From assembly GCF_012927345.1 (NCBI RefSeq), contig NZ_JABBGJ010000017.1, forward strand, positions 102,412 through 166,411: a stretch of 64,000 nucleotides of DNA, written 5' to 3'. The translations under genes and the position numbers were made by a program. Each line of letters begins with the position of its first letter. Positions within the stretch are counted from its first letter, which is position 1. Below are positions 9,392 to 18,980 of this stretch, piece after piece. The stretch is from Paraburkholderia polaris. Lineage in GTDB: Bacteria; Pseudomonadota; Gammaproteobacteria; Burkholderiales; Burkholderiaceae. Under the pieces are notes generated by a model that did no database searches, was not told where the DNA came from, and was given only the letters and a program-made list of their open reading frames with translations.

Positions 9392-10435
9392 ATGCATCAC
9401 GACGACCCCACCGGCAAGCCACTCGTTTCGATTGCGCTTGCGACGTATAACGGCCGCACCTATTTGCCCGAACTTCTGGCTTCCCTGGAAGCGCAAAGCT
9501 GGCCGAATCTCGAGGTGGTGGTCTCCGACGACGCTTCCACCGACGGTACGCCGGAATTGCTGGCCGCATATTCCGGCCGCGTGGCGGTCCGCTTGGTGGC
9601 AAGTGGGGAACGCGTGGGCATCGTGCGCAATTTCGAGCGTGCGCTGGCAGGCTGCCGCGGCGAATATGTCGCGCTGGCGGATCAGGACGACGTGTGGGCG
9701 CCTGAAAAGCTCACTGACCTGATGCGCGATCTGCAAGCCGTGGAAAGCGCCCGGGGTATCGCCACGCCGGCCATGGCGTTCTGTGACATCGAGTTGGTGG
9801 ATGCGACGCTGTGCCGTCTGTCGGCGTCGCTCTTCGATATCACGGCGAAGTCGCGCCGCGCCGAGCGTCTGCGGGATTTTCTGCTAAGCAACCATATCCC
9901 CGGCTGCGCCATGCTGGTCAACCGCGCCGCGCTCGACCGCGCGCTGCCGTTTCCCGCCGGCATTGTGATGCATGACTGGTGGCTGGCGATGGTGGTGGCG
10001 TCATTCGGCGAGATCCGTCACGTGGCGGCGCCGCATCTGAAGTATCGCCAGCATGGGAGCAACGCGGTCGGCGCGAGTGCGACCAATCAGCGGTCAGTGG
10101 CCGGTGCGCGCGACGAATGCAAGGGCAAAGCGGCCGAGCGGCGGGGTGCCAGCAAGCGGCGCCAGATCGACGGCATCGCGGATCAGATTCAGTTGTTCGG
10201 GCGGCGTTTCGGGGCTGAACTGCCGCTCGACGCGCGCGACGATATGAACGCGTTTTCGCGCGGTATCGAAAACTGGCGCGGCGCGCTCGAATTCGTGATG
10301 TTCAGCCACACCGGCGAGACCTTCCTGCGGGCGATGAAGATGATGCGGCGCTTGCGCAAGAGTCTGCTGAGCTTCGGCGTCGAGGCGCAGCAGCCGTTCG
10401 GCCGTCGGCTGCGTCGGCGGCGCAGCCTATCGTAG
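9392..10435 (+). CDS. Glycosyltransferase family 2
   Basis: The 347-residue product begins with a GT-A domain: VSIALATYNGRTYLPELL, then VVVSDDASTDGT, and the metal-binding DQDD in ALADQDDVWAPE near residue 100. This arrangement is typical of rhamnosyl- or glucosyltransferases that build the outer core or O-antigen. The ATG at 9392 has AGAGGAGA 11 bases upstream. An upstream in-frame ATG at 9344 lacks such a site. The C-terminal 100 residues are basic and probably bind the membrane surface. The neighbours are msbA and other glycosyltransferases. The donor sugar cannot be told from the sequence. Confidence 0.85.
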   Translation: MHHDDPTGKPLVSIALATYNGRTYLPELLASLEAQSWPNLEVVVSDDASTDGTPELLAAYSGRVAVRLVASGERVGIVRNFERALAGCRGEYVALADQDDVWAPEKLTDLMRDLQAVESARGIATPAMAFCDIELVDATLCRLSASLFDITAKSRRAERLRDFLLSNHIPGCAMLVNRAALDRALPFPAGIVMHDWWLAMVVASFGEIRHVAAPHLKYRQHGSNAVGASATNQRSVAGARDECKGKAAERRGASKRRQIDGIADQIQLFGRRFGAELPLDARDDMNAFSRGIENWRGALEFVMFSHTGETFLRAMKMMRRLRKSLLSFGVEAQQPFGRRLRRRRSLS

Positions 10436-10465
10436 AGCATGTAAAGCGCCTCGTGGCCAGCGGTT

Positions 10466-11491
10466 TCAGCGGCCGTTTTTCCGCACAATCCGCTTGAGCC
10501 AGATTCCCGGCGCGTAGACTGCCGGACACGTCGCGTACAGAAACATGCGGATGCGCAATCCGAGCTTCACTTTGGGACTGCGTGTAAGCAGGCCAATACG
10601 TTCTCCGATGCCGCCGGCTTCGAACATCGCGTGAATGAATTGTTCGCGTGCGAGCTTGGGCGCCATCGCCGCGCGCATGCGTTCGCCCACACCGCCGATC
10701 TCAGCGTCGCGCTGCAACTGCGCGAGTTCCGCCAGCCCATAGCGATTACTTTGGCGCATTCGCGCAATCAACTCATCCACCGATCCATAACGGCGTTTGC
10801 GCGACAGTCCGCCGCGCCGGTAGCGCACCAATGGCTCGCGCAGACTCGCGGCCCCGCCTGACAGGATTGCGCGCAGCACCATGAGCTGATCTTCCGCGGC
10901 GGCGCCTGGCAGCATGGGTCCGAAGCGCTCGAACAACCGTCGCGACCATGTGTGCGCGGCGCCGATGAGCCACGGGCGGCCGGCGAGCCAGTCGTCGAAA
11001 CTGCGATAGGTGTCGAGTTCGGTTGGCGTCATCCGTTCGTGGACGTTGCCGGCTTCGTCCATGTCCGCGAGGTCGGTGGCGATCAGGTCGGGGCGGCGAT
11101 CGTGCGCGAGCCAGAAGTCGACCACCCGCTCACAGCGATTCGGCGCGGACATGTCGTCGCCTGCGGCAACGAACAGCAGTTCTCCCTCAGCCAATTGCGC
11201 GAGTTGCGACAGATGTGCGCTGATGCCCTGATTGGCCGCGTTGCGGCGCGCAATGACCTTGTGCGGTCCGCGGTAGCCGGCGATCGCAGCTTCGATCGTG
11301 GTGAACGTGGCGTCGCTGGAGGCGTCGTCCGAGATAATGATTTCGAGCGGCGTATAGGTTTGTGCGAGGGCGCTGCACACTGCGTCGGCAATCTGCTTTT
11401 CCTGGTTGTAGGCGATCAGCAGGATCGATACGAGCGGGCGGTCAGTGTCCGACGGTGCAGGGGCAAGGTTGGTCGACGGGCTATCGGTCAT
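10466..11491 (-). CDS. Glycosyltransferase family 2
   Basis: The 341-residue product opens with a GT-A domain (VSILLIAYNQEKQIADAV, IIISDDASSDAT) and carries a DD-type metal site in FVAAGDDMSAPNR near residue 118. The C-terminal part is rich in Arg and ends with a hydrophobic helix followed by a basic tail. It is convergent with the preceding glycosyltransferase (31-base gap) and divergent from the next one. I see no good ribosome-binding site before the ATG at 11491, but upstream alternatives are short. It probably adds a sugar to the lipopolysaccharide outer core; the specificity is unknown. Confidence 0.85.
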   Translation of the reverse strand: MTDSPSTNLAPAPSDTDRPLVSILLIAYNQEKQIADAVCSALAQTYTPLEIIISDDASSDATFTTIEAAIAGYRGPHKVIARRNAANQGISAHLSQLAQLAEGELLFVAAGDDMSAPNRCERVVDFWLAHDRRPDLIATDLADMDEAGNVHERMTPTELDTYRSFDDWLAGRPWLIGAAHTWSRRLFERFGPMLPGAAAEDQLMVLRAILSGGAASLREPLVRYRRGGLSRKRRYGSVDELIARMRQSNRYGLAELAQLQRDAEIGGVGERMRAAMAPKLAREQFIHAMFEAGGIGERIGLLTRSPKVKLGLRIRMFLYATCPAVYAPGIWLKRIVRKNGR

Positions 11492-11646
11492 GGAATAGGG
11501 TGGGATGCGGTTCGGCTAGATTCTAATCGGTGACGGGAGGGCTGCGACATGTAGCACCCCCAAGCCCATCCTTTACAATTGCCGCTGTCCTGAAATCCAG
11601 GCCGCACGGTCTTTCGCCGCGCGGGCGCTTCATAGAGAACCGATCC

Positions 11647-12726
11647 TTGTCCGACCCGACCCGCCGTCCTGTCACCGACATCGCCCTGACCGCCCAGGCG
11701 CTGAAAAATAGCGGCGGCGCCGAACGCTACACGCGTGACGTGATTGCCGGCTTGCATCGGATGGGCCTGCGTCCTACGCTCTTCGCCCGCGAGATCGATC
11801 GCGCGCTGCCTGAGGCGGCATGGATCGACGCTCAACCGCTCAATGTCCGCTGGGCGCCGCGCAAGCTTCGCAATCTGGCGTTCGACTGGCGTCTCAAGCA
11901 ACGGCTGAAACGGCATCGTCCGGCATGCGTCTTTTCGATCAATCACTCCACGCATGCCGACGTCGCGTTGTGCGGCGGCACGCATCCGGGTTCGCTCGAG
12001 GCTGCCGGCCGCGTCGCGCGCCGCAGCGACGAATGGCAGATCGACATGGAGCGGCGCGTCTATTCGCAGGCGCGTTCGATCGTCGCGCATTCGCAATTGA
12101 TGAGCCGCGAGTTGCAACGCTTTTACGGCGTGCCCGCCGACCGTATCGACGTGCTTTATCCGCCGGTGGACACAGCACGCTTTCAGCCGCTGAACGATGC
12201 CGAACGAGCGGCGGTGCGCCGCCAGTTCGATCTGCCCGAAGACCGCGTGATCTTCGTGTTTTCGTCGACCAGTCACGAACGCAAAGGCTATCCCTTGCTG
12301 GAAGCGTTTTTTGCTCAGACCACGCTGCCGGTTTGCCTTGTGGTGGCCGGCCGTCCGGTGCCGAAAACCAGTGACACGATTCGCTATGTCGGGTACTGCA
12401 AAGAAATCGAAAAATTGTTCGCCGCAGCCGATTTCACCGTGGTGGCGTCGGCGTACGAGCCGTTCGGACTGGTGGGTGTCGAGTCGGTGATGTGCGGCAC
12501 GCCGCTTGTGATCGCCGATAACGTCGGATCGGCGGAGACGGTCACCGGCGCGGCGAAGATCGAGTTTTCGCGGCAGTCGGCGGGGAGTTTCGATCGTGCC
12601 ATTCAGGCCGCGGTGGAGCGTGTGCAGGGCGGTGACGCGCGTATCGCCGAGCCGCTGCGCAGCCTGGTCTACGACCCGAGCGTCGATGCGCATGTCGCCG
12701 CGCTCTACGAGATGTTCACGCGTTGA
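11647..12726 (+). CDS. Glycosyltransferase family 4 (group 1)
   Basis: The product has a GT-B fold. The N-terminal domain begins TDIALTAQALKNSGGAERY, where the glycine-rich GGAE loop is typical of the family. The C-terminal domain has the EX7E-type nucleotide-sugar site in YEPFGLVGVESVMCGTP near residue 277. The frame is open from a GTG at 11530, but the first 39 residues there are unlike the family. I prefer the TTG at 11647, giving MSDPTRRPVTDIALT and 359 residues, with only a weak AGAGAA upstream. It is one of several lipopolysaccharide-core glycosyltransferases in this block. The start is uncertain and the family assignment is firm. Confidence 0.82.
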   Translation: MSDPTRRPVTDIALTAQALKNSGGAERYTRDVIAGLHRMGLRPTLFAREIDRALPEAAWIDAQPLNVRWAPRKLRNLAFDWRLKQRLKRHRPACVFSINHSTHADVALCGGTHPGSLEAAGRVARRSDEWQIDMERRVYSQARSIVAHSQLMSRELQRFYGVPADRIDVLYPPVDTARFQPLNDAERAAVRRQFDLPEDRVIFVFSSTSHERKGYPLLEAFFAQTTLPVCLVVAGRPVPKTSDTIRYVGYCKEIEKLFAAADFTVVASAYEPFGLVGVESVMCGTPLVIADNVGSAETVTGAAKIEFSRQSAGSFDRAIQAAVERVQGGDARIAEPLRSLVYDPSVDAHVAALYEMFTR

Positions 12727-12861
12727 GGCCGCCGCGCCGAGCGCAGATGCCGGGTGCGGCTGAAATAGGGGTGAAGTCGGGCGAAGTCAGCTGGACGTCG
12801 AGTTCGAGCCGGCCGAGGTGAACCGGAGCCGGATCGACGTCAACCCCACGCCGTGCTCGAA

Positions 12862-14160
12862 TCAGGCCTTGACGCCTGTCGTGGGTTGACGGGCGGCGCG
12901 TGTCCCTACAGGTTGCGCCGTAGCCAATTCACGCTTGCGTGCATCGATCACCGCCAAAAACGTAGCGACCAGCAACGCCAGCAGCACCGTGACCATGATC
13001 GGCACGAGGACATCGATGGTCAGTCCGAAAATCACCGTGCTGGTGGCGACCGCCAGACCCGCATAGGACGCCGCGCGAATCGTCGGATCGTTCGACAGCC
13101 TGTGACGCCAGAAGTACACCGAGATGCCGTAGTAGAACAGCAACAGGCACATCACGCCGATTGCGCCCATCTCGGCGAGGGTCGAGAAAAAGTCGCTATG
13201 GGCGCGCTCGTTGACGATCTCGGTCTTCACTTCGCCACGCTTGGCCAGCAGACCTAGCTCGTCCACCAGACGCCCCTTGCCGACGCCGTACACCGGATGA
13301 TGCGTAAAGATCAGCCGCGATGCATCCCACAACTGAAGGCGCAGGCCAACCGACGTGTAGTCTTCGCCCTGATGCATCATCGAGACATCGTTCGTCACTT
13401 CGCCGAGGCGCTTCTGAATCCGCTCGGTCGACAGCAGCGCACTCGCGCCGATCACGATCGCCAGCGTCGTAATCAGGAGACGCTTCTTGTGCGCATACCA
13501 CTGATACTGCATGCCGAGCAGCACGACGAACACGGGCACGGCCAGCCAGCCGCCGCGGCTGCCCGACAGGTACGACGCGTAACCGCCGCCCACTATGGCC
13601 AGCAGTCGAAGCCCCAGCACGCGCCAGTCACGCGGCTTGTCCCAGCCTACCGTGAAGATCGAAAGAAAACCGAGCAGCAATGCGGTGTCGCCGAACGGAA
13701 TCGCATTCGTATAAGAATTGGCCAGACGATTCGCATCCGTCCAGCCGCCGGCGGGCTGATCGACGAGTGCCCAGATGCCCACCGCCAGTGCGCCGGCGGC
13801 GCAACCCCAACCGATCACGCGCAGATGCCGGGACGGCAATTGCCGCAGCAGCAGAAAGATCGGCAGGGCAAGGACGAAGCGCGACAACGCGTCGAACTGA
13901 CGCGGCAGCCAATAACCGAACAAGGCTTGCTGGACGGCGATTGCTACGACGAAAGCGAGCATGCCGATCGTGAACCAACGATAGGTGCGCAGGCCGGAGA
14001 AATAGCCGGGCGTGCGGCGGTTGGCCACCGCGGCGCCGAGCGCCAACGCGAGAATTGCGAAAAAGCAGTAGCCGGTGCCGCCGCGCCACACGAGATTGAC
14101 CGCGGGCGCGAAAAACAGCAGGGCTGTGCTGAGCCAGACCAGACTGGGAGCAAAAATCAT
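12862..14160 (-). CDS. waaL: O-antigen ligase family protein (WaaL-like)
   Basis: The 432-residue product is an integral membrane protein with about 10 to 12 hydrophobic segments. A large periplasmic loop in the second half (roughly residues 260-325) contains LQLWDASRLIFTHHPVYGVGKG and a later NERAHSDFF. The H-P-x-x-G-x-G pattern and the conserved H in the ERAHSD segment are typical of the Wzy_C/O-antigen ligase family. The enzyme joins O-antigen from undecaprenyl diphosphate to lipid A-core at the periplasmic face. Its place among core glycosyltransferases and msbA favours ligase over polymerase, but the two are hard to separate by sequence. Confidence 0.82.
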   Translation of the reverse strand: MIFAPSLVWLSTALLFFAPAVNLVWRGGTGYCFFAILALALGAAVANRRTPGYFSGLRTYRWFTIGMLAFVVAIAVQQALFGYWLPRQFDALSRFVLALPIFLLLRQLPSRHLRVIGWGCAAGALAVGIWALVDQPAGGWTDANRLANSYTNAIPFGDTALLLGFLSIFTVGWDKPRDWRVLGLRLLAIVGGGYASYLSGSRGGWLAVPVFVVLLGMQYQWYAHKKRLLITTLAIVIGASALLSTERIQKRLGEVTNDVSMMHQGEDYTSVGLRLQLWDASRLIFTHHPVYGVGKGRLVDELGLLAKRGEVKTEIVNERAHSDFFSTLAEMGAIGVMCLLLFYYGISVYFWRHRLSNDPTIRAASYAGLAVATSTVIFGLTIDVLVPIMVTVLLALLVATFLAVIDARKRELATAQPVGTRAARQPTTGVKA

Positions 14161-14644
14161 AGGGCAACAATATGTAAGAACACTACCGTTCCGGTGGTGG
14201 AGTTGCTATAGCCGGATCCTTGGGGGCACTTTTTAAGACGGTAGAGCGATGGCGATTATAACCGTGCGTCTCCTTGCAAAATGCTTGCCGATGCACACAG
14301 TAAGTTGCCCCTCGGCGAGGCCCGGCGACCGGTGTCGTCTTACACGGAAGTCCTGCTCAAGGACGGCCGCCATGGCTTTCAAACCGGGGATTTGTCATAC
14401 GAGCGGGCGACGGCGGTACAATCCCCGGCGAAACTTATTAGCGACGCTGTTTGGGCCACCGGCGCGGTGCCAGGTTCCCGCGGCGCTCGCAGGCACTCGC
14501 GCCGTCAGCGCTTCTCCGACGCCGCGCCCGGACGAAGTCGCCGTGACGGCGGCCATTTAAATTGCATTGCACTGCACCACGCCGGATTGCCAATGCGGAG
14601 TTGAACCGCGTTCGCACCGACGCCAAGCCCAACGGACCGAATCG
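14161..14644. other. Divergent promoter region between waaL-like and glycosyltransferase genes
   Basis: No gene is supported in these 484 bases. They separate two divergently transcribed lipopolysaccharide genes and must contain both promoters. I did not find a convincing -35/-10 pair. Several open frames run through it, but they have no family resemblance or ribosome site. Confidence 0.5.
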
Positions 14645-15490
14645 ATGTTCTCAATCATCATCCCGACCTGGAACAACCTGCCTTACCTGCGGCTCGTGAT
14701 CGAGAGCCTGCGGCGCCATTCCACACACGCGCATCAGATCATCGTGCATGTGAACGACGGCTCGGACGGCACGCTGGCCTGGGTGCGCGACGAGGGCATT
14801 GAACACACCGCGTCGCCCGGCAACATCGGCATCTGTCACGCGGTCAATATCGCGGCGGCGCGCGCCACGCAGGACTACATCGTTTACATGAACGACGATA
14901 TGTACTGCTGCCCCGGCTGGGACGACGCGCTCGTCAGGCGTCTCGCGCAGATGCCGGCCGACAATCTGTTCATGCTGTCCGGCACGATGATCGAACCGGT
15001 CGACTCCGGCAATCCGTGCGTCGTCGTGCAAAATTTCGGCCGCGACGTGGAAAATTTCCGCGCCGAAGACCTGGTGGCTGCCGCGCCGAAACTCGTGCGC
15101 GCCGACTGGCGTGGCGCCACGTGGCCGCCGACACTCGTGCATCGCGACTGGTGGCATAAGGTCGGCGGCTACAGCAGCGAATTGAGCCCCGGCATGAGCA
15201 GCGACAACGACTTTTCGATGAAGCTGTGGGACGCCGGCTGCCGGGTGTTTCTCGGCGTCGGCGACAGTCTGGTTTATCACTTCCAGCAGAAGAGTACCGG
15301 GAAGGTCGTCAAGAACGATGGGCGCCGACAGTTCCTGAACAAGTGGGGCATGACGCAAGCCACCTTCGATCGTTATTTTCTGCGGCGCGGCACGGCGGTG
15401 CAAGGCGGTCTGGCGGTCAGCGAACCGGAGCGGACCGGCCGCTTGCAGCGCGCGCTGCTCAAGTCGCGCATCAAGCGTGCGTTCAGTTGA
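14645..15490 (+). CDS. Glycosyltransferase family 2
   Basis: The 281-residue product has a complete GT-A domain: MFSIIIPTWNNLPYLRLV, then IVHVNDGSDGTL, and a DDD-type metal motif in VYMNDDMYCCPGWD near residue 85. The C-terminal half holds GMSSDNDFSMKLW, which resembles the acid-base region of LPS glycosyltransferases. The ATG at 14645 is chosen because it begins exactly at the conserved first strand. The open frame extends 78 bases further upstream without support. It is the last gene of the lipopolysaccharide-core block. The acceptor is unknown. Confidence 0.85.
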   Translation: MFSIIIPTWNNLPYLRLVIESLRRHSTHAHQIIVHVNDGSDGTLAWVRDEGIEHTASPGNIGICHAVNIAAARATQDYIVYMNDDMYCCPGWDDALVRRLAQMPADNLFMLSGTMIEPVDSGNPCVVVQNFGRDVENFRAEDLVAAAPKLVRADWRGATWPPTLVHRDWWHKVGGYSSELSPGMSSDNDFSMKLWDAGCRVFLGVGDSLVYHFQQKSTGKVVKNDGRRQFLNKWGMTQATFDRYFLRRGTAVQGGLAVSEPERTGRLQRALLKSRIKRAFS

Positions 15491-15588
15491 CGCAGGCGTG
15501 CGTGTTCGCCGGGCGCACATGCACTATGTTCCGCAACGTGTAGCGGCGTAAGCCTGGCGGAGGCCTCGCACGTGCAAAAGCACGGGCG

Positions 15589-15909
15589 TTACACGCCGCC
15601 CGTCACCAGCGGCAGCACCGTCAAATCCGGGTGCGTGCCATCGACGATGCTGCGCCCCACATGTACCCCTTCGTAGAGCGCCTCTTCCATGCCGGCGAAG
15701 CTCTCCTCGCCGTCCGCATGGAACGGCACCGCATGCCCCGGGATGGCCGGATCGGCGCCAGGATGGCACACGTAACCGACATACGTGTAGCGGTTATCAG
15801 CCACGGCTGACGGCTTCGTTTCGTCGGGCGGGTTTTTCTGAAAGGGCGCCACGTGAATTTCGAATCCCTCGTACTCCACCATCTGCCAGGGTGCGGTTTC
15901 ATCGGCCAT
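15589..15909 (-). CDS. Conserved hypothetical protein, about 106 residues
   Basis: A small acidic cytoplasmic protein with no signal peptide or membrane segment. It begins MADETAPWQMVEYEGFEIHV and includes a motif around YVGYVCHPGADP. I recall similar uncharacterised proteins in Burkholderia, but no function. The reading frame has strong GC-rich third positions, which supports it being coding. It sits between the lipopolysaccharide block and rdgC, with no evident partner. Confidence 0.65.
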   Translation of the reverse strand: MADETAPWQMVEYEGFEIHVAPFQKNPPDETKPSAVADNRYTYVGYVCHPGADPAIPGHAVPFHADGEESFAGMEEALYEGVHVGRSIVDGTHPDLTVLPLVTGGV

Positions 15910-15996
15910 GGCCGCCTCCGTCTATGTCAAGCGCCTCTCAAAAAGTCTAGATGATTTGAACGCAAAGCGCGCCCCAAGACTGATGCGGCTAAACCA

Positions 15997-16104
15997 CTAT
16001 GGCGTGATCGCGCCGAGTTGCTTGAGCAGCGTCAGATTGTCTTCGAGATGCCAGTTTTCGACGATGCGGCTGTTCTTCGACACGGCACGCTCGCTCCAGA
16101 GAAG
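15997..16104 (-). pseudogene. Remnant of a SnoaL/NTF2-like protein C-terminus
   Basis: Read on the minus strand, this stretch encodes RIVENWHLEDNLTLLKQLG followed closely by a stop at 15997-15999. That is the usual C-terminal signature of SnoaL-like (NTF2-fold) proteins, in which an ENWH-x-D motif precedes the end. No start codon or N-terminal domain is found upstream: the sequence beyond about 16105 no longer matches. It is therefore the tail of a decayed or deleted gene. The surrounding gap (15910-16301) otherwise holds only the rdgC upstream region. Confidence 0.5.
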
Positions 16105-16301
16105 TTGATTTGATGGAGCGCATTTTCTGGCTAACGGCTGCGTTTGATAATTGGTCTGTCACTTAAAGGGTTTTCGGGTTGTATTTGAAAATGCTCGTTG
16201 CGGCGGCGCCGCTTCGGCGTAGCGCGCGAGTACGCCCCCGACCGCGCCATCGTCGCCGCGTCATATAGAATGACGCGCTTTGCCCGTACAAGACCCTGCC
16301 C

Positions 16302-17225
16302 ATGTGGTTCAAAAACCTTCAGTTGCACCGTCTTCCCGCTCCGTGGTCCGTCCCCCCTGAACAAATGGAGAAATGGCTCGCGCCGCATGCGTTCGCGCCC
16401 GGCAACAGCGTCGAGATGCAAAGCCACGGCTGGGCGTCGCCGCGCGACAACGACTCGCTGGTCTATTCGCTCAATGGCCAGATGCTGCTGGTGTTTCGCG
16501 CGGAAAAGAAACTGCTGCCTGCTTCGGTCGTCACGCAAGTGACCAAGGCGCGTGCGCTCGAACTCGAAGAGCAGCAGGGCTTCAAACCCGGCCGCAAGCA
16601 GATGCGCGAACTCAAGGAGCAGGTGACCGACGAACTGCTGCCGCGCGCCTTCAGCATCCGCCGCGACACGCGTGTGTGGATCGATACCAAAAACGGTTGG
16701 CTCGTGATCGATGCGGGCTCGCAAGCGGTCGCCGACGAAGTGCGCGGCCTGCTGGTGAAATCGATCGATCAACTGCCGCTCGGCACCGTGCGCGTCACGC
16801 AATCGCCGGTTGCGGCGATGACTGAATGGCTGCTTTCCGGTGAAGGTCCCGCGGGCTTCACGCTCGACCAGGACACCGAGTTGCGCTCGCCGACGGAAGG
16901 CAACGCGACCGTGCGCTACGTCGGACATACTTTGGACGCCGAAGATATGCGCCGCCATATCGAAGCCGGCAAGCAATGCATGCGGCTCGCGATGACGTGG
17001 AACGATCGCGTCTCCTTCGTGCTGACCCCCTCGCTGATAATCAAGCGTATCGCACCGCTCGATGTCCTCAAGGAAGCGAGCGATCCCACCGCGCAGAACG
17101 ACGATGAGCGCTTCGATTCCGACGTTACGCTGATGACCGCCGAACTCGACTGCATGCTGTGCGATCTGCTCGACGCGTTGGGCGGCGAGCAGGGCGTGGA
17201 AATGCCGCAAGCCGTGGCTGCCTGA
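16302..17225 (+). CDS. rdgC: Recombination-associated protein RdgC
   Basis: The 307-residue product is full length for RdgC, a DNA-binding protein that forms a ring dimer around duplex DNA and restrains RecA on the nucleoid. The N-terminus MWFKNLQLHRL and the stretch KPGRKQMRELKEQV are characteristic of the family. The ATG at 16302 gives the standard N-terminus. Immediately after the stop codon there are six tandem 15-bp units in the same frame. The gene appears monocistronic. Confidence 0.95.
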   Translation: MWFKNLQLHRLPAPWSVPPEQMEKWLAPHAFAPGNSVEMQSHGWASPRDNDSLVYSLNGQMLLVFRAEKKLLPASVVTQVTKARALELEEQQGFKPGRKQMRELKEQVTDELLPRAFSIRRDTRVWIDTKNGWLVIDAGSQAVADEVRGLLVKSIDQLPLGTVRVTQSPVAAMTEWLLSGEGPAGFTLDQDTELRSPTEGNATVRYVGHTLDAEDMRRHIEAGKQCMRLAMTWNDRVSFVLTPSLIIKRIAPLDVLKEASDPTAQNDDERFDSDVTLMTAELDCMLCDLLDALGGEQGVEMPQAVAA

Positions 17226-17315
17226 GTTACGTTCGCCCTGGTTACGTTTGTTCGAGTTACGTTTGTTCGAGCTACGTTTGCTTGAGCCGCGTTCGCCGGG
17301 GCTGCGTTTATCCGC
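17226..17315 (+). repeat. Six tandem 15-bp repeats directly after the rdgC stop codon
   Basis: Starting at the base after the rdgC TGA there are six imperfect 15-bp units of the form GTTACGTTTGTTCGA, at 17226, 17241, 17256, 17271, 17286 and 17301. Units 2 and 3 are identical. The period is a multiple of three and in frame with rdgC, so stop-codon read-through would add V-T-F-V-R type pentapeptides until a TGA in unit 4. The rest of the 333-base gap up to the next gene holds nothing recognisable. Confidence 0.8.
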
Positions 17316-17558
17316 TGTAAGCCGGCGCGACAGGATCCCTGCGAGGCGCAGGACCCAGACCGGCTACCGCCAAACGCCTCGATATACTCTTGCGACGATG
17401 CGGCCGTGCATGGGGCCGCAATGTCGCAAGGCGCGGTGATGCTCCATGAATGCGTCGGCGTACGCAAACATGACCCGCGTAGCTGAGCGTCTGCTCCTGT
17501 ACCGTGAATATGGTTAAGATTGCGATCAGAAAGGCGCATCGATCACGGAGGGCTTGCG

Positions 17559-18980
17559 ATGGTTCGGCTGGTTATGATCCTGCTGGGTGTCGATTACCTG
17601 CGCACGCGCTGGCGCTCGTTGCAGTTGATCGGCTGGGTGAGCCTGGTGCTCGGCGTCGCGGTGTTCATCGATGCACTCGATAGCGCACTCTATTTCCCGA
17701 TCACGCCGTTTGCTTTATTGCTGCTGCTCGAAGGGCTCGCCACGCTGGCCGTCGCCTGGACCGGCATGGGCGGGCAACGCACGCTGCGCTATGTGAAGGG
17801 CCTCGCATTCTGCTTTGCGGCGGCGCTGATTCTCGCCGGCCATCATCACGGCAACTTCATTCTGTCGATGATCTTCGGCACGCTCTTTCTGGCCGACGGT
17901 CTGCTGCAGATCGTCTCCGCGAAGGTTGTCCGCTATCGCACCTGGCGCCTCGCGATGATCGGCGGGGGCGTTGAAATCGCGCTGGCGGTCTTCTTCTATC
18001 AACCTTATCCGACGCACTATGTGGGCACCGTGCCGTACTGTCTCGGCCTCGGCCTGATATTCGGCGGCTGGAACATGATTTTGCTGAGTACGCGCGTGCG
18101 GCGTCTCGCGTCGAATCCCGCGGTTGCTTCGGATGATGCAACCGCGGATGCAGCCAACTCCGCTGCGAGTGCGGTTGCTCCCGGTCGGCTGAGTGCGGTC
18201 GAATGGGACGGCCCGCCCACTGCTGATGAAGACGCATTGACTGTCCATGTGTGGACGCCGGTGGGTTCGTCCAAGGGCGAGGCGCGGCGGCAATTGATCG
18301 TCGACCGCTATATCGCGGCGGTGGATCGTAACGGCGTGATTTCGACCGGGCATGCCGCGCTCGAATCGCCTGAGGGCATCTATATCAGCTTGTATCCGGG
18401 CGTCGAGATCGATCGTTCGCCCGACGATTTCGCGCGGCTTCTGCGAGCGACGCGCGAGAACGACGTGCCCGGCGTATTCCAGCCCGATTACCTGACCGAG
18501 TCGAAAGCGTGGTGTCCGTCGACAGTTCAGGTGCGCATACGCAATTACGATCCGGCGCGGTTGCGCCGCTTCTGGGACACCTATCGTCAGGACACGACCT
18601 ACAACCTGACGCATCGCAATTGCTCCAGCAGCGTATCGCGCGCGCTGGAAGCGGCGATCGAAGGCGCGTCGGCGCGCGTATGGGGGAGCCTCGGCGGCTG
18701 GCGGCCGTTTTTGCGTGTGATTACGACGCCGGAATTGTGGGTGGCCGCGCAATTGCGCAAACGCGCCGCGACGATGGCGTGGACGCCCGGTCTCACGCTC
18801 GATTACGCCCGCGCGCTCAGCATGCTCGCCGACCCGCGGCCGTCGGGATGGGTCAAGATGGCGCGTCTCGCCGTGCGCAGAATGGTGCGTTCTCGGCAGC
18901 AATGGCGCGAAGAAGAGCGCGGCGCGCCGACCTCACAGGATGCCGGGCCCGGGCATGCCGCGGGCGCGGTGCGCGATTGA
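17559..18980 (+). CDS. HdeD-family membrane protein fused to a C-terminal papain-like (permuted NlpC/P60-type) domain
   Basis: The 473-residue product has two parts. Residues 1 to about 205 contain six hydrophobic segments and resemble the HdeD acid-resistance membrane family. Residues about 225-420 are soluble. There the pattern GHAALESPEGIYISLYPG is followed about 90 residues later by THRNCSSSVSRALE. A His-before-Cys order with GHAAL and NC motifs is what one sees in circularly permuted papain-like proteins such as the YiiX/LRAT group. The catalytic call is inference. The ATG at 17559 has GGAGG eight bases upstream; the frame is open from 17520. It may be a membrane-anchored cysteine hydrolase or a lipid- or peptidoglycan-acting enzyme. 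Confidence 0.72.
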   Translation: MVRLVMILLGVDYLRTRWRSLQLIGWVSLVLGVAVFIDALDSALYFPITPFALLLLLEGLATLAVAWTGMGGQRTLRYVKGLAFCFAAALILAGHHHGNFILSMIFGTLFLADGLLQIVSAKVVRYRTWRLAMIGGGVEIALAVFFYQPYPTHYVGTVPYCLGLGLIFGGWNMILLSTRVRRLASNPAVASDDATADAANSAASAVAPGRLSAVEWDGPPTADEDALTVHVWTPVGSSKGEARRQLIVDRYIAAVDRNGVISTGHAALESPEGIYISLYPGVEIDRSPDDFARLLRATRENDVPGVFQPDYLTESKAWCPSTVQVRIRNYDPARLRRFWDTYRQDTTYNLTHRNCSSSVSRALEAAIEGASARVWGSLGGWRPFLRVITTPELWVAAQLRKRAATMAWTPGLTLDYARALSMLADPRPSGWVKMARLAVRRMVRSRQQWREEERGAPTSQDAGPGHAAGAVRD

